Source: Methanogenium organophilum
Lineage (GTDB): Archaea; Halobacteriota; Methanomicrobia; Methanomicrobiales; Methanomicrobiaceae
DNA length: 64,000 bases
NCBI RefSeq assembly: GCF_026684035.1
Contig: NZ_CP113361.1
Location: forward strand, 372,001-436,000
Direction of reading: 5' to 3'
The notes under the pieces are model-generated. The model was not told where the DNA came from, did no database searches, and saw nothing but the letters and a program-made list of their open reading frames with translations. This document shows positions 8,454-17,482 of the stretch, one piece after another. The first letter of the stretch is position 1; every line of letters starts with the position of its first letter. The translations under genes were made by a program, and so were the position numbers.

Positions 8454-9512
8454 ATGCTGACAATAGAACACATATCAAAAGATTTAGGCGAGTTCATCCT
8501 CGACGATGTCTCTCTCACCGTCGAAGATGGCGAGTACTTTGTCATCATCGGACCTACCGGGGCCGGCAAGACCATCCTTTTGGAGACCATTGCAGGTGTC
8601 TATCCCCCCGATTCCGGCACAGTATCCCTTGATAACCGCGACGTGACCTTTGTACCTCCCCGTGAACGAAACATCACGATGGTATACCAGGACTACATGC
8701 TCTTTCCTCACCTGACTGTTGCAGAGAATATCGGATTCGGCCTGAAGAACCGGAAATGTCCAGTGGATGAAATTGCACGAAAAGTGGCTGAGGTGGCAGA
8801 TATCTTTGGCATTGGTCACCTGCTCCACCGCTACCCGGAAACCCTTTCCGGCGGAGAACAGCAACGTGCAGCCATCTCCCGGGCCATCATCCTTGAACCG
8901 TCTATCCTGCTCTTAGACGAACCCCTGAGTGCACTGGACGGTCAGACACGGGATCGTCTCAGGGTTGAACTAAGACGCCTGCATGCAGCCTATAAGACAA
9001 CAATCATTCATATTACCCACAACTTTGAGGAGGTATTCTCTCTTGCCTCACGGGTGGCAGTGATGCACAATGGTAAGGTAATGCAGGTAGGGACACCGGA
9101 CGAGGTGTTCCGGCATCCGAATTCAGCGTTTATTGCAGAATTCGTCGGTGTGCAAAATATCTTCAGTGGCACCTGCATGAACACAGACGGACTCTCAAAA
9201 GTCACGGTGAACGGGACAGACGGCCCACACCTCATCTGTTCATCGCTGTGCACCAGTTCTCACGATGTCACCGTCACTATTCGTCCGGAAGATATCATGG
9301 TCTCCTGCACCCAGGTTGATTCCACTGCACGAAATTCCTTTGCAGGCGTCATCACGGATGTCTCAGATAACGGATCAATGGTGCGAATCGCCGTTGATAC
9401 CGGCCTGCCCTTCATTGCTGCAGTCACACGACAAGGGTGGCAGTCACTCTGTGCAGAGATCGGGGACAGAGTATATCTTACTGTTATGGCACAGTCCGTA
9501 CATATCTTCTGA
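8454..9512 (+). CDS. modC: ModC-like ABC transporter ATP-binding protein
   Basis: ATPase that drives the ModB permease. I place the start at ATG 8454 because GGGTGA (8443-8448) sits five bases before it; a GTG at 8445 is less likely. Walker A is GPTGAGKT, the Q-loop lies in VYQDYMLFPHLTVAENI, the signature is LSGGEQQR, Walker B is ILLLDEP, and the H-loop is ITHNFEEV. The last ~110 residues form a TOBE-like domain (HDVTVTIRPEDIMV), which in ModC binds oxyanion and can inhibit transport. The full length of ~352 residues is normal for ModC/WtpC. Confidence 0.92.
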   Translation: MLTIEHISKDLGEFILDDVSLTVEDGEYFVIIGPTGAGKTILLETIAGVYPPDSGTVSLDNRDVTFVPPRERNITMVYQDYMLFPHLTVAENIGFGLKNRKCPVDEIARKVAEVADIFGIGHLLHRYPETLSGGEQQRAAISRAIILEPSILLLDEPLSALDGQTRDRLRVELRRLHAAYKTTIIHITHNFEEVFSLASRVAVMHNGKVMQVGTPDEVFRHPNSAFIAEFVGVQNIFSGTCMNTDGLSKVTVNGTDGPHLICSSLCTSSHDVTVTIRPEDIMVSCTQVDSTARNSFAGVITDVSDNGSMVRIAVDTGLPFIAAVTRQGWQSLCAEIGDRVYLTVMAQSVHIF

Positions 9513-9930
9513 CCATCACCACATCCCCCTAATTTTTACCCATATGTCCCATAATTGCGGCACCCCTCTTTGACTGCCTGAAGAAAAGCCCGCACAGGGT
9601 CGGGATACAGACATCACAGATCCCAGTCTGCGCATGAATATCCAGTCACGCATCACTTCTGTCATCCTGCCACAGAAGATTTAAAACTCCCGTGGGCGTA
9701 CCTGGTTCATTAATGGCAAATTCAAATATATCGAATTAAATTCATAATAAAAAAAGAAATTTAAAAATTGTTTTAATTGGATCAATTTTGAAAATAAAAA
9801 TAAATTGAGATATTTTTTAAATTTAAAGCAATATATGAAGAATAATCAGTTTTCCGCGCGATTATAATCAACAAAACCATTAAATCTACGATTAAATGAT
9901 GTATTGATACAACATTATGTCGGAGTAGAC
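9513..9930. other. Intergenic region with AT-rich promoter zone
   Basis: About 420 bp without a gene. CCCATATGTCCC at 9539-9550 resembles the CATATG operator pattern but lies downstream of modC, so its role is unclear. From about 9700 to 9900 the DNA is very AT-rich and probably contains the promoter of the AdoMet-decarboxylase-like gene. Confidence 0.45.
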
Positions 9931-10344
9931 ATGGAACAGGTAGCAGTAGTATCCACATCTGATGAAGGAATCATCAGACAGTTCAGAGAGACGGATGCAT
10001 GGGGTCTTGCGACCGCAGTCGATCTCAAGAAATGTAACCCGGAGACCATCCGGGATGCGGAAAAGATTCGTGAGTTCGTAGCGCAGCTGTGTGAACTCAT
10101 TGATATGAAACGATTTGGTGAAACACAGGTCGTTCATTTCGGTCCAAATGACCGGGTTGCCGGATATTCCATGACCCAGCTGATTGAAACCTCCCTGATA
10201 TCAGGACACTTTGCCAATGAAACAAATGCGGCATACCTCGATATCTTCAGCTGTAAGGAATACCCTCCTGAAGTCATGGCGGAATTCTGTAAAGATTTCT
10301 TTGAAGCCGAGTCCTGCGCAATACAAGTTATTTTCAGAAACTAA
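9931..10344 (+). CDS. S-adenosylmethionine decarboxylase family protein
   Basis: A 137-residue protein starting at ATG 9931, preceded by CGGAG; an upstream TTG reading adds nine residues. The centre resembles prokaryotic AdoMet decarboxylase (SpeD/SpeH), a pyruvoyl enzyme of polyamine synthesis. In LIETSLISGHFANE the Ser after ET aligns with the self-cleaving Ser, and the later Ser, His and Glu also align. AAYLDIFSCKEY supplies the conserved Cys. The His normally following the cleavage Ser is Leu here, and the N-terminal part is unusual (a TDAWGLATAVDLKKC core). Function as a true decarboxylase is therefore likely but not certain. It is monocistronic. Confidence 0.72.
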   Translation: MEQVAVVSTSDEGIIRQFRETDAWGLATAVDLKKCNPETIRDAEKIREFVAQLCELIDMKRFGETQVVHFGPNDRVAGYSMTQLIETSLISGHFANETNAAYLDIFSCKEYPPEVMAEFCKDFFEAESCAIQVIFRN

Positions 10345-10704
10345 GTGTGGGCCAAAACAGCCCGTAATCTCTTTTCTTCCAGAAATCCGGCAATCGCCAC
10401 GGGATCAGATTTTCGGCCCGGCTGAAATTGCGTTTCAGTGACAGTAATTTCACACAGGATAATGAATGCATCCGGGTAAATCCAGGACATTGAAGAATGA
10501 ATATCCTGTAAATCACCTGCAGCCAGTGCAAAAAGAAAGGAGGGGTAAATTGGAAGTCTGGAGCAGACTTAATCATACGGGAGGAACCAAATAGCGGTGA
10601 ATTCCCCTCGCATGCAGAGGTGTTGAATGGGGGTGTCCTCCGCCCCATTTACTACTTGCCTGTATCCCTTCATAAATATCTGCCGGGCGGGGTGAAAGTG
10701 TATT
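10345..10704. other. Intergenic region between convergent genes
   Basis: About 360 bp between the ends of the AdoMet-decarboxylase-like gene and the minus-strand nuclease-fold gene. Open frames here are short, overlapping and without ribosome binding sites. I see no RNA gene or clear hairpin terminator. Confidence 0.4.
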
Positions 10705-12057
10705 TTATACCGCTTTGACCGGATACGATGACACCAGCAGACCATCCGGCTCATACAGATATGCCACGTCACCGTCATTGTTCCAGACGTCCTGCATTCG
10801 TCCCCAGTAGAGAGCGTCCGTTGTTGGTTCACCCGTCCCGGTATATACAGTGACCATCTCACCTGGACTCAGGGAATAGTTTGGGAAGGCATACCGGTTG
10901 CTACCGGTATCATCGGTAAGCACCCATCCTGTCATATCCTGTGACACAGTCCCGGTGCCGGTATTCTGTATGGCCACCCATTCGTCCACCGGGCTGACAC
11001 CGGTGATCACCACATTCCACGACTGCACCGCTTTCGTTGGAATTTCCACGCTGTCAGAAGGAGAGGGAACAGGCTCCGTCGGAACAGCGGAAACCGGTAT
11101 GTCCGGCAGAGCAAGTGTCAGGTTGGAGAGGAATGACTCTACAGCAGAATCCGCCGTATCACTCGTAGAAAACACTGCGTACACCGGGTAATGATCAGAC
11201 ACACCGGTCAGGAGAGGAGGTGCGACTCCAAACAGGTCGTCATACCGGAATATACCCGCAGTCCCGGTATACTCATCATCCAGAGACCGGGTGATGACAA
11301 TCCGGTCATAGGTCCTCACCGTATCACCGGTCGTAGTGTCACAATCATTTCCAATAAGCCAGTGATATACCGGCGCACGCAACGGAGAATCAGATTCCTC
11401 GTCAAAATACGTCCCATCTGCATTGAAGTCCCCCATCACGATCACATCCGGTTCAGATGGATACGTGGTGTTGATCCAGTCCACAACTGCAGGAAGGGCA
11501 TTAATCTCTTCTGTCGCTTCATCGGGATCGGTGTGAATTACCACACAGACTGCACCCACCGGGTCCTCTATTCCAACAAAACGGACAATGAACGGTTCGC
11601 GGTGAAACGGGTCGGACCCCTCCGGCTCCGGATAGGTTCGGGGAGCACCCACCAGTCGCACGGTCTCCATATTATAGAAATAGGCATACTGCTCCTTTGA
11701 TACCGTCCGGCCCAGCCGATCAGAGGCCACATATGCATATTGTGACCCGTCGCTGTTCACCTCATCCAGGAGCGCAGGTAGTGCCGTTCCCGAACTGTCA
11801 CGAATCTCCTGGATTGCGATGAGATCATACGACCGGATAGTCTTTCCCAGCACATCCATCACATCTTCCCGTGCAGCCTTTGTTGTGCCGAATACCTGCA
11901 CATTGAATGCGCCCACAACAAGTCCCTCATCATCCGGAGCGAATATGCCGGATGGAACAACCTGCGAGATCTCATCACTGTAGTTCAAAGCACCAAAGAT
12001 ACCTGCAATGAGCAGGACAAAGATACCCATCTTTTCAAGCCGTGAATGTTTCCCCAT
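10705..12057 (-). CDS. Membrane-anchored endonuclease/exonuclease/phosphatase-fold protein with lamin-tail domain
   Basis: A 450-residue protein. Residues ~10-28 form a signal anchor. Residues ~45-310 are a DNase I-like (EEP) domain: FNVQVFG, IQEIRD (metal-binding Glu), a catalytic IHTDPDEA region, MGDFNADG (Asp-Asn) and GVSDHYPVYAVF (the final Asp-His). All key residues of a metal-dependent phosphodiesterase are present. A Pro/Ser/Thr-rich linker (~320-355) leads to a C-terminal lamin-tail domain with WVAIQNTGTGT, MTGWVLTDDTG and YSLSPGEMVTVYTG. The predicted site is extracellular, so it may degrade external DNA or another phosphodiester. It is single-gene, with the YkgJ-type gene upstream on the same strand. 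Confidence 0.87.
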   Translation of the reverse strand: MGKHSRLEKMGIFVLLIAGIFGALNYSDEISQVVPSGIFAPDDEGLVVGAFNVQVFGTTKAAREDVMDVLGKTIRSYDLIAIQEIRDSSGTALPALLDEVNSDGSQYAYVASDRLGRTVSKEQYAYFYNMETVRLVGAPRTYPEPEGSDPFHREPFIVRFVGIEDPVGAVCVVIHTDPDEATEEINALPAVVDWINTTYPSEPDVIVMGDFNADGTYFDEESDSPLRAPVYHWLIGNDCDTTTGDTVRTYDRIVITRSLDDEYTGTAGIFRYDDLFGVAPPLLTGVSDHYPVYAVFSTSDTADSAVESFLSNLTLALPDIPVSAVPTEPVPSPSDSVEIPTKAVQSWNVVITGVSPVDEWVAIQNTGTGTVSQDMTGWVLTDDTGSNRYAFPNYSLSPGEMVTVYTGTGEPTTDALYWGRMQDVWNNDGDVAYLYEPDGLLVSSYPVKAV

Positions 12058-12119
12058 CTATACATACATCAGGGCGGGAAACAAAAAAATGGTGTGCGTA
12101 AAAAGAGTTTTTTGATCTG

Positions 12120-12899
12120 TCAATACATATCCCGGGAGACAACCGCCTCTTCAAACCGCCCATCAAAAAAGACCATGACACGCACCGGTTCACCCCGACA
12201 GAAATCCCGCATTGCAAGGTCATACGTCCGCCGGACATACCGGAATCCCTCTTTCTCAAAGAGATCAAGGAGTGCCCGGAAGAATGCAATCTGCTGATCG
12301 AGGTACGCCTTTTCGTAGCGGATGGTCTCTTCAGCAATGGATGCCGCGTCCTCAGGTGAGATCGATTCATTGTATTCCCCATGCGTATTCAGACCGGAGA
12401 GATGGCACCAGCGCAGGTCTCCGGATGCATTCTCCTCACGATGCAGCATATACGGGTATACCCGGCAGATCAGTGGACGGTCTGCATAGATACGACACCG
12501 CATGGAATCGTCCAGAAACGTACAGAGATTCCCATCCTGTGTCTTCAGGGCATACCCGGAGACATAGAACCTGCCGTTCTGGTCGCATGCCTCAAAATAC
12601 GGTGCCGGGACCAGCACATCAGGGTGCACCGGCCGGATGCGGCGTACGTCCTCATCCAGTAAGAATACATGGTCATTGACCTCCTTTGTGCAGCAACGCC
12701 CACAGCATGTACAGGAAAAACCCGTATCCCGGACTATTTCCGCATACTCTTCTGCCGGATATTCGTCAAGAAGCGCACGCTCCTCTTCCAGTCCCGTAAG
12801 CCGTTTCTGAAGCACTGCTTTTGAGATACTCTCACCTGTTGATATGTTTCTCCCGGGAATACTTGCACCTTTCTTTGCTGACCAGACATCACCAATCAC
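12120..12899 (-). CDS. YkgJ-type cysteine cluster protein
   Basis: A 259-residue protein with the CxCCGxCC cluster FSCTCCGRCCTKE near residue 63, then a CTFLDDSMRCRIYADRPLICRVYPY segment whose cysteines complete the zinc/iron-binding pattern of the YkgJ (UPF0153, CxxCxxCC) family. A helical C-terminal half (residues ~165-240) is charged. The molecular function of the family is unknown; a metal-cluster role is assumed. It lies 62 bp upstream of the nuclease-fold gene on the same strand and divergent from the DNA methyltransferase, with which it shares a 50-bp promoter region. Confidence 0.82.
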   Translation of the reverse strand: MIGDVWSAKKGASIPGRNISTGESISKAVLQKRLTGLEEERALLDEYPAEEYAEIVRDTGFSCTCCGRCCTKEVNDHVFLLDEDVRRIRPVHPDVLVPAPYFEACDQNGRFYVSGYALKTQDGNLCTFLDDSMRCRIYADRPLICRVYPYMLHREENASGDLRWCHLSGLNTHGEYNESISPEDAASIAEETIRYEKAYLDQQIAFFRALLDLFEKEGFRYVRRTYDLAMRDFCRGEPVRVMVFFDGRFEEAVVSRDMY

Positions 12900-12951
12900 G
12901 CCTCATAAATCTGATGAGCGGGAAATATACCAGTGAGTAACAGGGGTGTGC

Positions 12952-13788
12952 ATGAATATACCGTCATCCATTGAAACCGACCGGATTTACCGGATGGACT
13001 GCCTTGAAGGCATGAAACTGATGCAAGCAGGCACTGTGGACGTTATTGTCACCTCGCCCCCCTATAATATCGGCAAACCATATGCAACCCACGATGACAC
13101 CATGCCCTATGAAGAATACCTTGCGTGGATGCACCGGGTTGCACATGAATCACGCCGCATCCTCCGCGATGACGGCTCATTTTTCCTCAATATCGGCGGA
13201 AAACCACGAGAACCATGGGTGCCCTATGACGTCATGCAGGAATTTCGTGAAGATTACGTTCTCCAGAATGTGATCCACTGGGTGAAGTCCGTCTCCATCG
13301 CAAAAGAAGATGCAGGCAATTATGATGCTATCAGAGATGACATCTCCGTCGGGCATTATCAACCGGTCAACTCAGACCGATACCTCAGCCAGTGCCACGA
13401 GCATATTTTTCATTTCACCCCGAAAGGCACCACAAAACTGGATAAACTTGCAGTCGGGGTGAAGTATCAGGACAAGACTAATATCGGCCGCTGGAAACAG
13501 GCAACACAAGACCTGCGGGACCGCGGGAATGTCTGGTTTATCCCGTACAAAACCATCCGTTCATCGCGGCCTCACCCCACCAGTTTCCCGGAGAAACTGC
13601 CGGAGATGTGTATACGCCTGCACGGCCATACCACCAGTAGTGTTGTCTGTGACCCCTTCATGGGTATCGGGAATACCGCCCTTGCGTGCACTACCCTCGG
13701 TGTGCACTACATTGGATTTGAGATAGACAATGACTACTGCGACTGTGCAGAGGAACGGATAAGAAGGCGGACACAATCAGGATTATAA
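12952..13788 (+). CDS. Solitary DNA methyltransferase (N4-cytosine/N6-adenine, beta-type order)
   Basis: A 278-residue site-specific DNA methyltransferase. The catalytic motif IV is [11 protein letters not shown] at about residues 33-43, near the N-terminus. The AdoMet-binding motif I is [13 protein letters not shown] near residue 233, at the C-terminus. This order, with the SPPY catalytic variant, suggests the beta class of N4/N6 amino-methyltransferases. ATG 12952 follows AGGGGTG; a GTG six bases upstream is also possible. No restriction endonuclease is next to it; the neighbours are a YkgJ protein and, one base after the stop, a GntP-like permease. It probably acts in self-marking or regulation. 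The target sequence cannot be read from the protein. Confidence 0.88.
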   Translation: MNIPSSIETDRIYRMDCLEGMKLMQAGTVDVIVTSPPYNIGKPYATHDDTMPYEEYLAWMHRVAHESRRILRDDGSFFLNIGGKPREPWVPYDVMQEFREDYVLQNVIHWVKSVSIAKEDAGNYDAIRDDISVGHYQPVNSDRYLSQCHEHIFHFTPKGTTKLDKLAVGVKYQDKTNIGRWKQATQDLRDRGNVWFIPYKTIRSSRPHPTSFPEKLPEMCIRLHGHTTSSVVCDPFMGIGNTALACTTLGVHYIGFEIDNDYCDCAEERIRRRTQSGL

Positions 13789-13789
13789 T

Positions 13790-15025
13790 ATGGGCCCCGT
13801 CATCGCACTTCTCATCGCCATAGCGGCAATCGCGATTGTGGCCACCCGCCATGCTATCCCGCCGTTTCTCACTCTTACCGGTGGAGCCCTTCTCTTTGCC
13901 CTGCTAACCGGGATGGGTGAATCGGCGGTGACGGCATTTACAGGCGGTGCGGGAGTACTCTTTGCACTCCTGGGAATACCTGTCTACTGTGGATCCGTCA
14001 TCGCGAAATTCCTGAAACAGGACGGGGGTGCAGAACGTATTGTGGAAGATATCGGGCAGGTTGCCCACCGTCCGGTTTCTGCTGCAGGTCTCGCCGGATA
14101 CCTTCTCTCAATTCCGATGATGTGCTGCATCACCCCGTTTATTGTCCTCACGCCGGTACTCGCAGGCATCCGCAGAAAATTGCACTGCACCACATCACTC
14201 TACTATGCAGCAGCATGCGGTTCCGTCATTTCATTTGTTTTTCTCTACCCGCTTCCCGTCACCTATGCAATAACAAATAGTCTGAAACAGGGAGATTTCA
14301 ACGCAGGCAGTTACCTGCAGGCGGCACTCCCTCTCTCACTCTTTGCACTCATCATCATGGTGTACCTCGCCGGACGGTACCATGCATGCAGTACCGGCAG
14401 TCAGGAGGGCGAAGAAATAGCTCCGGGTAGTCGCAGGCAGGCGTGGATACCCGTCATTCTGCCGGTCGCCTGTCTTGCGGCGGGCCATCTGGTCGCACCA
14501 CTTTCCATTCTCGCAAACATCAACATCGCCCTATTAACCGGCCTTTGTGGAGCAATTCTGGTCTCGCCCGCAGCATCCCGCATTCCTGCACTTGAATCGG
14601 GCACAAAACATGCGGGGATCATTATCTTTGATCTCTGCGGTGCAGGCGGTCTCGGGGCAGTGATCGCCGCGGAAGGGGGCATCGCCGCCGCCCTCCCGTC
14701 ACTCACCACCATCCTCCCTGCAATCCTGATTCCCTTTGTCATTGCAGCACTCTTCCAGGCAGCACAGGGATCAAGGGTGGTATCGGCAGTCATAACCGCA
14801 TCTCTTCTTGCAGGAACAGAGATCACCTCAGCAGTTGCCGCGGTACCCCTTATCCTGATGACTGCCGCCGGATGCATGATGTTCAGTTTCTTCACCGACC
14901 CCTTCTTCTGGCTCATACGCCGGACCACAGGCGATAGTGTGCAGGACGTCTTCATGCGATACACTGTGCCGCTCTTATGTGCAGGAACACTAATCGCAGC
15001 AATTACATACACCGTATTCGGCTGA
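13790..15025 (+). CDS. GntP-like permease
   Basis: A 411-residue integral membrane protein with about eleven hydrophobic segments and the layout of the GntP/ion-transporter family (gluconate and related carboxylate:H+ symporters). Examples are an N-terminal MGPVIALLIAIAAIAI, PIYCGSV-like GIPVYCGSVIAKF, a conserved ISFVFLYPLPVTYAITN segment and a C-terminal FFTDPFFWLIRR. The substrate is unknown; the family covers sugar acids and other organic acids. It starts one base after the DNA methyltransferase stop, so it is co-transcribed, although a functional link is not obvious. It ends seven bases from the convergent kinase gene. Confidence 0.75.
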   Translation: MGPVIALLIAIAAIAIVATRHAIPPFLTLTGGALLFALLTGMGESAVTAFTGGAGVLFALLGIPVYCGSVIAKFLKQDGGAERIVEDIGQVAHRPVSAAGLAGYLLSIPMMCCITPFIVLTPVLAGIRRKLHCTTSLYYAAACGSVISFVFLYPLPVTYAITNSLKQGDFNAGSYLQAALPLSLFALIIMVYLAGRYHACSTGSQEGEEIAPGSRRQAWIPVILPVACLAAGHLVAPLSILANINIALLTGLCGAILVSPAASRIPALESGTKHAGIIIFDLCGAGGLGAVIAAEGGIAAALPSLTTILPAILIPFVIAALFQAAQGSRVVSAVITASLLAGTEITSAVAAVPLILMTAAGCMMFSFFTDPFFWLIRRTTGDSVQDVFMRYTVPLLCAGTLIAAITYTVFG

Positions 15026-15032
15026 AATACAC

Positions 15033-16667
15033 TCATAATTCGGGCTGGACGGATACGAACAAAAATATTTCCTCACGGATATCACCCGCACGCAGCATAA
15101 CCCGTCCCTTCTGGAACCCCTTACTACCCATATTGCCGGTATTGAGAGTGACATGCACCACCCCGTCTCCCTCAACCGGCACCGTTGTATTTGCAATCTC
15201 AATCCAGGGTACATCAGCAGCCACATGAATCAGAAGCGGACCGTCCCCGGCAACACTCACCGGCAGACGGCAGGGAATGGTGATATTCCGGGCCAGATTA
15301 TGCATCGTAACATGGGGTTCGGGGAGCAGGATTGCAGGAGCAGACGGTGTTTCGGGGGTATCTTCCGGTCCTCTTCCGCCGTCATTACCGGATCCGGAAT
15401 TAGTATCCTCACCACCATAGAGACCAGAGGCAGTATCATGTGCTTCAGTGGGGGGAGGCACATCATAAACCGGGGATGGGGACGAGATAGCGGAAGATTG
15501 ACACAACTCATCATGAGATGGAATGTCCATACATCCTGTGGCATCTTCTTTCACTTCAATACTCACGTTCCCGATGCGGGAAGGTACTTCCACGGGAAAG
15601 AGATCTGCATCGCCCCGCCCACACCACGGGCACACCCCAAGATGGCCGCCAAACCAGTGGTTGGTGTTCACCCTGCAATGTTTCATTGCCATAATCTCCG
15701 AGAGCAGGCAGTCCTTCCACTCTCCGGCAGACGGACGGAGCTTAGGTTCTCTGATTCCATCAACAAAGCATCGCGAAAACAGATTGCGAACTGACGGAGG
15801 GAGAATATGGTAATCCGGTGCAAATGATGGGGGGTAAATAGTATCGTTCGGTGAAGCGAAGGCAAAGACACCATTTTGTATTTTCTGTTCAATCCCCGGA
15901 AAAGCAGAAACACCATCACCGCCCGCCTGAAACGGGTGCACACCTCCCATGAGAAGTTTAAATACCATCACAGCAAGCCCAAAGAGATCACTGTGATAGC
16001 GGTCACGACGGACCTCTGAAAAATTGATCCCCTGAAGTTCGGGTGGCAAATATTCCCCGGTTCCTACAGCAGACGGGAAAACACGTCCCGACGTGGCATC
16101 ACGGATCTGGAACGAATCACAGTCAATAACAGCAACTGCTGCAGTGCGGGCGATCAGAATATTTCTACCGGAAAAGTCAGCCACACAGTGACCGTGCCGG
16201 TGGATATCATCGGTTACGGTTGCAATATTATAGGCGGCCGTAAGAAGATACCGCCACGAGAAGGCGCCGCCATACTCTTGGATGCGATCCTGCGGATCAT
16301 AATAGGAGTGAGCTTCCCGAAAAAGGTCAGTATCAACAAGAGGCATCGTATATCCAATAAAATTCCTGCTACCCAAAGGAGAATCAAAGAGGAGAGAAAC
16401 CGGCCATGCCAGCACAACAGACCCATGTTTTTCCCTGCAGTCAATGAGACCCGCATCAGGCGGATTTGTCACCATTGCTGTAACCTTCTGAAAAAGAGTC
16501 GCAGTTAACCGGTTTTCATAAAATATCTTGGCACAATAACCGGGGCTCTCGTCAATAGAAAATATCTCACCCTCACCGCCGGCTTTTAACGGCCCTGACA
16601 GGTTAATAGCTGTCCCTGAAACATCATACACAACACGTTTATCCAGTATATTCACCACTCCCTTCAT
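15033..16667 (-). CDS. TerY-P triad protein kinase with C-terminal zinc-ribbon and Ig-like region
   Basis: A 544-residue Ser/Thr kinase-like protein. The glycine loop is KAGGEGEIF (residues ~28-36), the ATP-binding Lys is in YCAKIF, the catalytic loop is HCVADFSGRNIL, the metal-binding motif is DCDSF instead of DFG, and GTGEYLPPEL replaces APE. The kinase domain ends near residue 315. A Cys/His segment with VCPWCGRGD (residues ~340-365) looks like a zinc ribbon. A low-complexity linker follows, then a beta-rich domain (~450-544) with WIEIANTTVP and KGRVMLRAGDIREEI. The ATG at 16667 overlaps the phosphatase gene by 29 nt; a GTG four codons later is also possible. It is the last gene of the vWA-phosphatase-kinase operon, the known TerY-P signalling triad. 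Confidence 0.85.
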   Translation of the reverse strand: MKGVVNILDKRVVYDVSGTAINLSGPLKAGGEGEIFSIDESPGYCAKIFYENRLTATLFQKVTAMVTNPPDAGLIDCREKHGSVVLAWPVSLLFDSPLGSRNFIGYTMPLVDTDLFREAHSYYDPQDRIQEYGGAFSWRYLLTAAYNIATVTDDIHRHGHCVADFSGRNILIARTAAVAVIDCDSFQIRDATSGRVFPSAVGTGEYLPPELQGINFSEVRRDRYHSDLFGLAVMVFKLLMGGVHPFQAGGDGVSAFPGIEQKIQNGVFAFASPNDTIYPPSFAPDYHILPPSVRNLFSRCFVDGIREPKLRPSAGEWKDCLLSEIMAMKHCRVNTNHWFGGHLGVCPWCGRGDADLFPVEVPSRIGNVSIEVKEDATGCMDIPSHDELCQSSAISSPSPVYDVPPPTEAHDTASGLYGGEDTNSGSGNDGGRGPEDTPETPSAPAILLPEPHVTMHNLARNITIPCRLPVSVAGDGPLLIHVAADVPWIEIANTTVPVEGDGVVHVTLNTGNMGSKGFQKGRVMLRAGDIREEIFLFVSVQPEL

Positions 16668-17475
16668 TTGTTGTTACAACAACCAGAGTCTTATCATCTT
16701 CTGAAAAGGATATGAACTTATCTGATACCAAAAGGTTAGCAATAGCACGGTCCCCTTCCGGAGTACCTGCAAGCGGTTCAATTGCCGAAAAAAACGGCAG
16801 GAAGAATGGTTCATGGGGATGATAGCCATCCGGTTTTTTTTCCAGAAAAAGCCGTTCACATCCATCAGTGAAAATTGCACACGCCGTAACACACGACAAA
16901 TCGGATGAGATTACACAGGCATCCTCATACCCTTCATCGGTAAGCGGCACGACTTCATTTACATACCTGCGTTCCTGCGGGGCCGAAAGGAGAATTTGCT
17001 CACCCCCCTGCAGACAGACAACCGCCCCATCCCCGATCCGTGCCGTGGTAACCTGATTCCCGTTCCAGAGGAGCACAATCAGGGTGCAGGCAAACGACCG
17101 GGATGAAATATTACAGGCAGACGCATATCTGAAAACCGCATTATGGGCAGCTCTGCAGGCGCCACGCACCATCGCGTGATTTGGCTCATGCTCTGCATCG
17201 CACCCTTCCCCGTCCGGCCCAGGTATAAAAAATACCGAAAGGGCTTCGATGGCGGCTGACACAGCAACCATTGCACCCCTCCTGCCATGCGGTGCACTTC
17301 CCAGCCCGTCTGCGACAGCAACCGCTGCGCCCGCCACGCCAAAGACTGCACCTTCCCATATATCCTCACAGAGCCTACCCTCAGACTGATGAGACAACCC
17401 GGCAACCGCAGCACCGGAGATCCGGTACCGGCATCCGACAGGGGGTGGAACAGACATCCCAAACCACACATTCAA
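16639..17475 (-). CDS. PP2C-type protein phosphatase of TerY-P triad
   Basis: A 278-residue metal-dependent phosphatase. Visible PP2C motifs are the ED near residue 36 (LCEDIWEG), VADGLGSAPHGRRGA (metal-binding Asp-Gly), ARIGDGAVVCL, IFTDGCERLF and SEDDKTLVVV near the end, covering all the acidic metal ligands. It would reverse phosphorylation made by the kinase encoded immediately downstream, whose start lies inside this gene. A start at the second Met, 17457, is equally reasonable. It begins eight bases after the vWA gene stop. Confidence 0.87.
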   Translation of the reverse strand: MNVWFGMSVPPPVGCRYRISGAAVAGLSHQSEGRLCEDIWEGAVFGVAGAAVAVADGLGSAPHGRRGAMVAVSAAIEALSVFFIPGPDGEGCDAEHEPNHAMVRGACRAAHNAVFRYASACNISSRSFACTLIVLLWNGNQVTTARIGDGAVVCLQGGEQILLSAPQERRYVNEVVPLTDEGYEDACVISSDLSCVTACAIFTDGCERLFLEKKPDGYHPHEPFFLPFFSAIEPLAGTPEGDRAIANLLVSDKFISFSEDDKTLVVVTTNEGSGEYTG

Positions 17476-17482
17476 AAAAAAA

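Noticed and set aside
9539-9550. CCCATATGTCCC as an operator like those before modA-1
   Set aside because: Weaker match and downstream of modC, with no gene following closely; not counted.
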